A stretch of DNA of 64,000 nt from Angiostrongylus vasorum (Eukaryota > Nematoda > Chromadorea > Rhabditida > Metastrongylidae), in contig JADANN010000068.1 of NCBI GenBank assembly GCA_018806985.1, forward strand, positions 186,001-250,000, given 5' to 3'. The notes under the pieces are model-generated. The model was not told the origin of the DNA. It searched no databases and worked only from the letters and a program-made list of their open reading frames with translations. Shown piece after piece: positions 59,601 to 64,000 of the stretch; the first letter of the stretch is position 1, and each line of letters begins with the position of its first letter. Both the position numbers and the translations under genes were made by a program.

Positions 59601-59665
59601 CTCAAACACTTACTCTCGTCTTTGACACTAACCCTAGAGAATTTGCGAGAGACTCCTGATTCCAT
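44673..59665 (-). CDS. Small RGS (regulator of G-protein signalling) protein, six exons over 15 kb
   Basis: RGS domains speed GTP hydrolysis on G-alpha subunits at the membrane. Exons in order: 59665-59614, 55585-55513, 53283-53173, 51828-51676, 47675-47594, 44777-44673 (stop), phases compatible throughout, about 191 residues, typical of minimal RGS proteins. The N-terminus is MESGVSRKFSRVSVKDE then a Ser/Pro linker. The RGS core (about residues 42-170) reads PNEWQFAFDHVISDPDGRAQ, FTKFLQSEYSEENILFWW, AVEELKAV, FERTVLEMFETFIASESPLA, INIDHDTRSDIMDR, NNIYERAQAHVYRLMEKD, FSRFVHTSAYKEV. SEYSEEN and the INID...R block are the usual G-alpha contact regions. The first exon ends at a GTAAGT donor. The start is the first ATG of an otherwise longer frame. 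Introns are packed with family A and B copies. It converges on the F-box gene. Confidence 0.9.
44875..45142 (-). repeat. SINE family A copy, decayed
   Basis: AGAGGTGATTGAGTGGATAT, CCGAAAAATCTGGCGCTAAA and GTGTGTGGTGGAGCAGCTCT follow family A order on the minus strand with heavy divergence. RGS gene last intron. Confidence 0.5.
45975..46348 (+). repeat. Repeat family B copy
   Basis: CTCCCAACGGTTTATCGCCT, CCAGGCAGGGTCTCCCAAAG, TGGTGGCAAATCTCCCTCTG and GACGGGCCATTCAAGTGTCA in order, nearly intact. RGS gene last intron. Confidence 0.82.
46860..47130 (+). repeat. SINE family A copy
   Basis: GGGCGCGTGTAGCGCAGTGG, GATCGCTCCC, AGGACAGCAGCACTGACTCC, GATCCTTGCTTAATGAAGTC and GATTGATCCACGCCAAGAGC, full length. 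RGS gene last intron. Confidence 0.82.
47165..47282 (-). repeat. SINE family A, 5' half
   Basis: TCTGGTACCAGTTTGCC to GCGCCACACGCTCCC is the promoter half of family A on the minus strand. With 46860-47130 it forms a convergent pair. Confidence 0.7.
48500..48690 (-). repeat. SINE family C copy
   Basis: Minus copy with the tail TTATTTAGTGCC, AACTTGGTCCTCAGGCCAGA with TTCGAACCCGC (a clean B box read backwards) and CTCAGCCAATTTGCTA (A-box end). A 3' fragment follows at 48790-48875. RGS intron 47676-51675. Confidence 0.75.
49697..49980 (+). repeat. SINE family A copy
   Basis: GGGCGTGTGTGGCGCAGTGG, GAATCGATCCC, CGATACTTAACGAAGTCGAA and TGATCAATGCTGAGAGC, full length. Penelope end motif GACTTTCTATAAGCCTCGG follows at 50127. 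RGS intron. Confidence 0.84.
52382..52765 (-). repeat. Repeat family B copy
   Basis: Minus copy from TACTTGATACTTGAACGGCC to CGATGAGGCGGCAAACCGTT with GGGAGG, nearly full length; it crosses a false 70-codon frame. RGS intron 51829-53172. Confidence 0.82.
53430..53655 (-). repeat. tRNA-like SINE, family E
   Basis: On the minus strand GTGTTCTCAGTGGTTATAGA (A-box-like) is followed by GCTCCTCGGTTCAATTCCAG (B box). The downstream part has ATTGTTATTAGACTTGTCTG as in other SINE bodies. A related fragment may lie at 58870-59000. RGS intron 53284-55512. Confidence 0.55.
53700..53977 (-). repeat. SINE family A copy
   Basis: Full-length minus copy, tail CTAGGCGTTGATCAATCCCT, head TTGCAGGGCGCCTACGACCA with CTGCGCCACACGCCCCC. 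RGS intron. Confidence 0.84.
55866..56145 (+). repeat. SINE family A copy
   Basis: GTGCGCGCGTGGTGCAGTGC, GGGATCGATCCCAG, GGGAGGATAGCAGCACTGGC, CGATGCTTAATGAAGTCGAA and GGTCAACGCCGAGAGC, full length. RGS intron 1. Confidence 0.84.
56600..57088. repeat. Head-to-head pair of SINE family A copies
   Basis: 56600-56775 is a truncated minus copy (tail AAAGCTCTTGGCATTGGTCG, stopping near AGACAAGTCTGGAACCAA). 56810-57088 is a full plus copy (GGGCGCGTGTGACACAACGG, GTGGAATTGATC, TTAATGAAGTCGAATGCATG, GATTGATCAACGTCGACAGC). The pair could form a long hairpin in RGS intron 1. Confidence 0.8.
57990..58335 (-). repeat. SINE family D copy, lacking a clear promoter
   Basis: GACCCGTCTTCACACCTACC, CTAGCAGCTCTTGCATTCGA and GATTTCCTTTATGAATGTCG match family D on the minus strand. 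The promoter end is truncated near 58335. RGS intron 1. Confidence 0.6.
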
Positions 59666-59839
59666 CGTTTTTTCCAAGTTCGTAATAACAGCGGAGAAGC
59701 GAAAAAACTGCACTTTTTTGCACTTTAGATCCGAAAAAGAGGAAGAAATGATTGTGAGAGATAACTGAAAAGGGTGCTAAAAGAGGAAAACTCGCATGAA
59801 CATTTGACAAGTGATTTATTTTTTAGTTTTTTTATACGA

Positions 59840-60210
59840 CATGAACTTTATATTTCACATGAACTGTGTGGGTCCCAGAGCTTCTCGTATTCGATTCCTT
59901 TCCCCGCACCCATCATCCACGATGGTCTTGAAACCTTAAAGTGTGGCTTCAGCTGCTGCTTGAGGGTTTTCCTTTCATCACGAATGTCGTTGAATACTGG
60001 GCGAGTTGATTCTTACTGGAATTCTGTGGCAGCCAGGCTAGAACGTTCCCACTTCGAATGCAGAAAGTTGTTTCCTAGACAAGCCCTGTAAAAATTTTTC
60101 AACTCTGTTAGGATGAGGGATTTGGATAGCCCGAATCGCGATAGAACCAGCACCGTGATCGTGATGACCAGCATCACTATTCTACTACTGTGCTATCCGC
60201 CCACTGATAT
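59840..60210 (-). repeat. SINE family D copy
   Basis: Minus copy: TCACGAATGTCGTTGAATAC, CTAGACAAGCCCTG, GAACCAGCACCGTGATCGTG with ATGACCAGCATCAC and TGTGCTATCCGCCCAC at the A-box end. Matches 20830-21182. Confidence 0.7.
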
Positions 60211-61014
60211 GTGGTGCTCTAAACAATACTATAACACTAGAAAACGTTAAGAAATTGAAAGAGGCATAAAGGCTGCAACCGGATTCGCAACGACAGCATT
60301 CCATGAAAGAAGCGACCTCAGACAGCTCAATTTGGAGCCAGTTAGTTACTAGCTGAGTCCTTTCTTTAATAAGAGCTCTTTTATGGAATTAGTGTTCCCT
60401 GGCAAAATGACGAAGGAAGAAGTTTATTTTTACACTTATAAGAGACCTTCAAATTGAAAAGATCTTTATCCGGGAAGAAAACAACCTGATAGCAGAGCGT
60501 CTAATCGAAAACTGTGAAGGTCCCTACAATGTTTTAAGCATGCACAACAGGCACCAATGCATTGCACTTTTGTTGTGCAGCGTTTGAATTTGATATTCCC
60601 ACGACAATTTCAGCAAAACGACTTTTCAATGATCCCGCCGACATCATTTGCAATTCTCTTCATCGACTTTGCTGAATTGAAACGAATTTCTTCTGCACTA
60701 TTCTTAATCATGTTGAAAGAAGTAATTAACCAAAGATGATAGAAACGCTATCACATAGACGAAAGCTCCAAACGATGATGATAACAATTGATAGCGAAGT
60801 GAACAATCTCTAGAGCAGCTATTTAGTTCTCTCACGATCTTACAAACAGATAAGGAGCCCGAATGAGCAATCCCGGGTTATGATATACTTTCCCACGAGC
60901 CTATAAATAACTACTAGTGATCGGCACGCTGAGAATTGAACGGTGATAGAAAAAAAAACTACGTCCACTGTCCATCTCACATCACAAGAAAGCTTATCGT
61001 GGTTCCAGTAGCAC

Positions 61015-61455
61015 ATAAAAGGATAAATGGTAAAACACTTGGTCTTTCGATATGCGGCATGCGTTCGACCCCATTCGCAACATCGTAGTGAGTGGTTAAG
61101 TGCACAGCTGCTTTCTTTAGGACTACAAAGCCTTCTGAAAAGGGAACTATTTCTGCGATTGAATAAAAAGAGAAAGTAAAAAGAGAATGATAGAATGAAT
61201 TCTACTAACTTTCGGTGGCATGCCGACGTATCAAACCAGTGTCTTTTTTCTATCTTTTTACGATAAGTCTCGTAGCAGTTTGCTGACACCGGCGGTGGTG
61301 GAGGGTTTACTTTACATCGGTTTCGGATGAAACCAAAGACTACTCAGGAATTTCATATTTAATTAATGCGCTATACGCAATTTTATTAGGGTATGCAAGC
61401 GAACAGTCGCAGAAATAGTTCCCTTTTTAGAAGGCTTTGTAGTCCTAAAGAAGTG
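61015..61455 (-). repeat. Decayed SINE family A split by an inverted repeat
   Basis: Family A pieces lie at 61015-61105 (GCGGCATGCGTTCGACCCCA) and 61205-61310 (TTCGGTGGCATGCCGACGTA). Between and after them TTCTTTAGGACTACAAAGCC (61114) and its complement GGCTTTGTAGTCCTAAAGAA (61434) mark arms of about 50 bases. Confidence 0.55.
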
Positions 61456-63912
61456 GTCATCACTTAGATTCATAAGTGCAGATGACTGCTCGCCAGAATC
61501 CACATAAGAACACGAACCTCATCTTTACTGATGAGTGTAGAAAGATAGCGAAACGAAGGCAAGAAGTGCTATAGCCCTCATAAGATATGAGTACAGGTTA
61601 TCTATCCAAGAAATCATCTAATGAATTCGTTTGAAACTCCTCCTTCGATTCATAGTACTATAGAATTGCTTCATCCTCAACGCAAAATATACGTATTGAT
61701 CTTGAAAAAACATTTGGAATGGTCGAACTGATTTTTTAGCGACACATGGAAAGTGATTCTTTGGTTAACACCATCCATTTCTACTAATATTAATATCTTA
61801 ATCGCTATGGAAAAATCTAGAAGTAGATAAATAGGATTAAATAACCGTTATGTAAAAAGAAAAACAGGGATGTTGAATTTTCTTAGGTTCAAAGTCACTT
61901 CGGTCGCAAGCAACTATCATAAATTCAAATGGAAATCAATCATGAAGTACCAAATTATTTAAATGGTCCTCCTTTGATTTAATGGCCTCCTCATTTGGTC
62001 AAATGTCGAATACAAAAAAATAGCACGGAAATAGGTTTTCGACTGTCACGATTTCTAACTCTACTGGTTTAATAGTCCCCTATGCAATCTTATTTTCACG
62101 TCACCCACAACCAACAAGAAGGAACAAGATTTCTTTCGTCGATTCCTTAAAAGGAGATCCCCACGGCAATGCCATCGTAATAACACATCGAGTGGAATAT
62201 GTTAAAATTCATCACTATTCCACCCACCCGTGTGGGTATTGCTCTGTTACTGCGATATTCATCAATTTTAGACTATAGCGTTGACAAGGGTAGAAACCCA
62301 GAAAGCTTAAAATGGTTATAGACGTCCATTGAACACTATTAACAGATGCACATGAGTTTCAATGCACGTGATAAGATACTAACGTCAGCTTTGAACCAAT
62401 ATATCTCAGCTAACAGCAAACTTCACTAGTTTCAGTAAAAACCTCTACGAGTTAAAGATTTCTGCTCACGAGATATAAGGTTCATTGGTAATAAGAAGAT
62501 AAGTTCTTATTTTTTTTGGGTCCACAAAAAGGTTTTTCACCCTTTTTTTAACGTCCGTACTCATATCTCGAAGACGAAGGCAACAAGCGAGATGTCGCCC
62601 AGCAGAGCCTGACGATGTTCCTCAAGGAATCCTTGATTTTTTTTGTTGCTGTGTTTATTTGGAGAGTTTTAAAAAATTCCAATGTTGATCGCGAACTTTT
62701 AGAATGAAGTGTGTTTTATAAAAGTTATAGCCAAGAGTACTAAATTCCCTGATTTTTTTAACTCTGACCGAAAAGCGCTCGTTACGAAAGGCGTTAAAAC
62801 TAAGACCATGGCTGAGAATGAAGTGGCACTATGAAGGCAAGAGAAAAGGAAGCCGATTAGAAAAGCGAAAGTTAGACGGGACAGGTCATCTAAAGAACCA
62901 AGAAAGTAAGTGCTAGAAAGTAAGAAGAAGGAAATCAGATTAGTAGAGTAGAAAGTAAAGTAGTAGAAAGATTAGAAAGTTGGGAAGAAGTAAGAAGTAA
63001 GAAGATAAAGACTACAATTACAAACTGATAAAGGCAAAAATAACGTTAGAAAGAGCAGTTATAGAACGGTATATTACTATAAGACCTTCACATTACTCTT
63101 GGAATATTTTTGGATTGCTTGAATGGAAATGAATCTGCTTACTGTCTTGGAAAATAAACGACATCTTGTACAACCTTACCCATACTAGCTTCCAGGTAAA
63201 TTCTGGGTTCAAAAAACAACAGAACTTAATATTAGAATAATGTCCGTTGAAAAAAAACCATAAGAGTGGAGTGGAAGATTCTTAGAAAAAACGACAGCAA
63301 AGCGTTGAACGATGGCTGCGAAAGAAATATGAGTAAGAAAGCCGAGAAAGTCCGTGATGAAGTCGTTTACCACCTAGTCGTTGATAAATTCTCATAATAA
63401 AAAACCTCTGTTTCCTTTGGAAGTAGAGATGTACTTCAAACAGGACAACTCGTCCGCTTCAGCCTGTATTTCTGCACCTTATCCAGAACTACAGCCACGA
63501 TGGCATTTCTAAATCCTTGTCTTTTCAGTCCACACGAAGCAGTTGAAGCATCAATATTCTGCGAGGGCATGTTTTATTTTCTCCTTCAGTACATAAGTGG
63601 GGAAAAAAACGAGGTGTGGTGTTGAATCTCAAACGAGATCAACAATTCAACTAATACACTCGTACGCTACGCCGATAATAGAGAAGCAGGAAAGAAAAGG
63701 ACTCTACAGACTAGGTTAAAGTGCTCTGTTTCTTTCAGACACTCAACAACAATAGTCGACCGAAACGGAAAAGAAAACAGAAATCCATGCTCTTAAGAAC
63801 ATGTATTGGAGATGAACAAACCTCATCTACTGAGAAGACCAAAGGATCATAGTTCTGAAGTGTGGAGAAAAACAAGAAATGTTTGTTACGTACGAGTTCG
63901 AGCTATAAAAGG

Positions 63913-64000
63913 ACAAAAGATAAAGCTCTCGGCGTTGATCAATCGTTGAGGGATGCGCCATGCATTCGACTTCATTAACATCGTTTGCAGGTGATTGAAC
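63913..64000 (-). repeat. SINE family A copy cut by the window edge
   Basis: AAAGATAAAGCTCTCGGCGT and GCCATGCATTCGACTTCATT are the family A tail on the minus strand. The rest lies beyond position 64000. Confidence 0.8.

Larger units (their letters stand above)
59666..64000. other. Region upstream of the RGS gene, no gene seen
   Basis: It holds SINE D (59840-60210), a decayed SINE A around an inverted repeat (61015-61455) and a partial SINE A at the right edge. 60211-61000 and 61460-63910 show no exon, RNA gene or repeat I recognise; 62890-63010 is purine-rich (AGAAAGTAAGAAG-like). The RGS promoter should lie in the first part. Confidence 0.5.

Noticed and set aside
59315..59713. 132-codon minus-strand open frame as a single-exon gene
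   Set aside because: Its first part contains the RGS first exon, which ends at a strong GTAAGT donor with the right phase; the rest is intron read-through. The upstream extension begins at a non-ATG codon.
60840..61289. 149-codon minus-strand open frame
   Set aside because: It crosses a decayed SINE and an inverted repeat, has odd composition (rich in Cys and Phe) and no domain I recognise.
1..64000. CRISPR array, prophage or bacterial operon
   Set aside because: No regularly spaced direct repeats, and genes are intron-rich; the sequence is eukaryotic.

Overview
The window is nematode nuclear DNA. Evidence: short 3' splice sites close to the nematode TTTTCAG consensus, small exons separated by introns of very unequal length, a candidate two-gene trans-spliced operon, and dense tRNA-derived SINEs with Penelope-like and RTE-like retroelement debris. 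The RTE remnant resembles elements I associate with hookworms and other strongylids, so a clade V parasite (Ancylostoma or Necator type) is my best inference; nothing here proves the species. All genes are split into small exons, so the models below were built by matching conserved domains and requiring compatible splice sites and codon phase at each junction.

Layout, left to right. (1) 362-3735 +: the last five coding exons of a POFUT1-type protein O-fucosyltransferase; the 5' end lies outside the window. (2) 3736-6758: repeat-rich gap with a Penelope-like element carrying a decayed GIY-YIG endonuclease domain. (3) 6759-14117 -: three genes in one direction. In transcription order they are a chromodomain / chromo-shadow (HP1-like) gene (14117-12483), a gene I do not recognise (about 11871-10566), and an HSPBP1/Fes1-type Hsp70 nucleotide-exchange factor (10116-6759). 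(4) 14118-23761: about 9.6 kb with no gene I can support, filled with fold-back elements, SINEs and Penelope-type hairpins. (5) 23762-29260 +: a small RRM protein, followed after an AATAAA and about 110 bases by the trans-splice-like acceptor of (6) 29384-42701 +: a 519-residue F-box / leucine-rich-repeat protein in twelve coding exons. (7) 44673-59665 -: a small RGS protein (about 191 residues) in six exons spread over 15 kb. (8) 59666-64000: no gene seen, only SINE copies and inverted repeats.

The genes do not form one pathway: they act in Notch/EGF-repeat glycosylation, chromatin, Hsp70 cycling, ubiquitin ligase substrate choice and G-protein signalling. The links between them are organisational. 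The RRM/F-box pair looks like an operon, and the minus-strand trio may be a second one.

The repeats are the other main content. At least four tRNA-derived SINE-like families (A box and B box visible) plus a ~380-base family recur many times in introns and gaps. Several Penelope-type ends occur as inverted pairs around a unique core (1202-1812, 21640-22560, 31624-33290), which would fold into long hairpins. Start codons outside conserved domains, weak splice sites and exact repeat ends are inferences made by eye.
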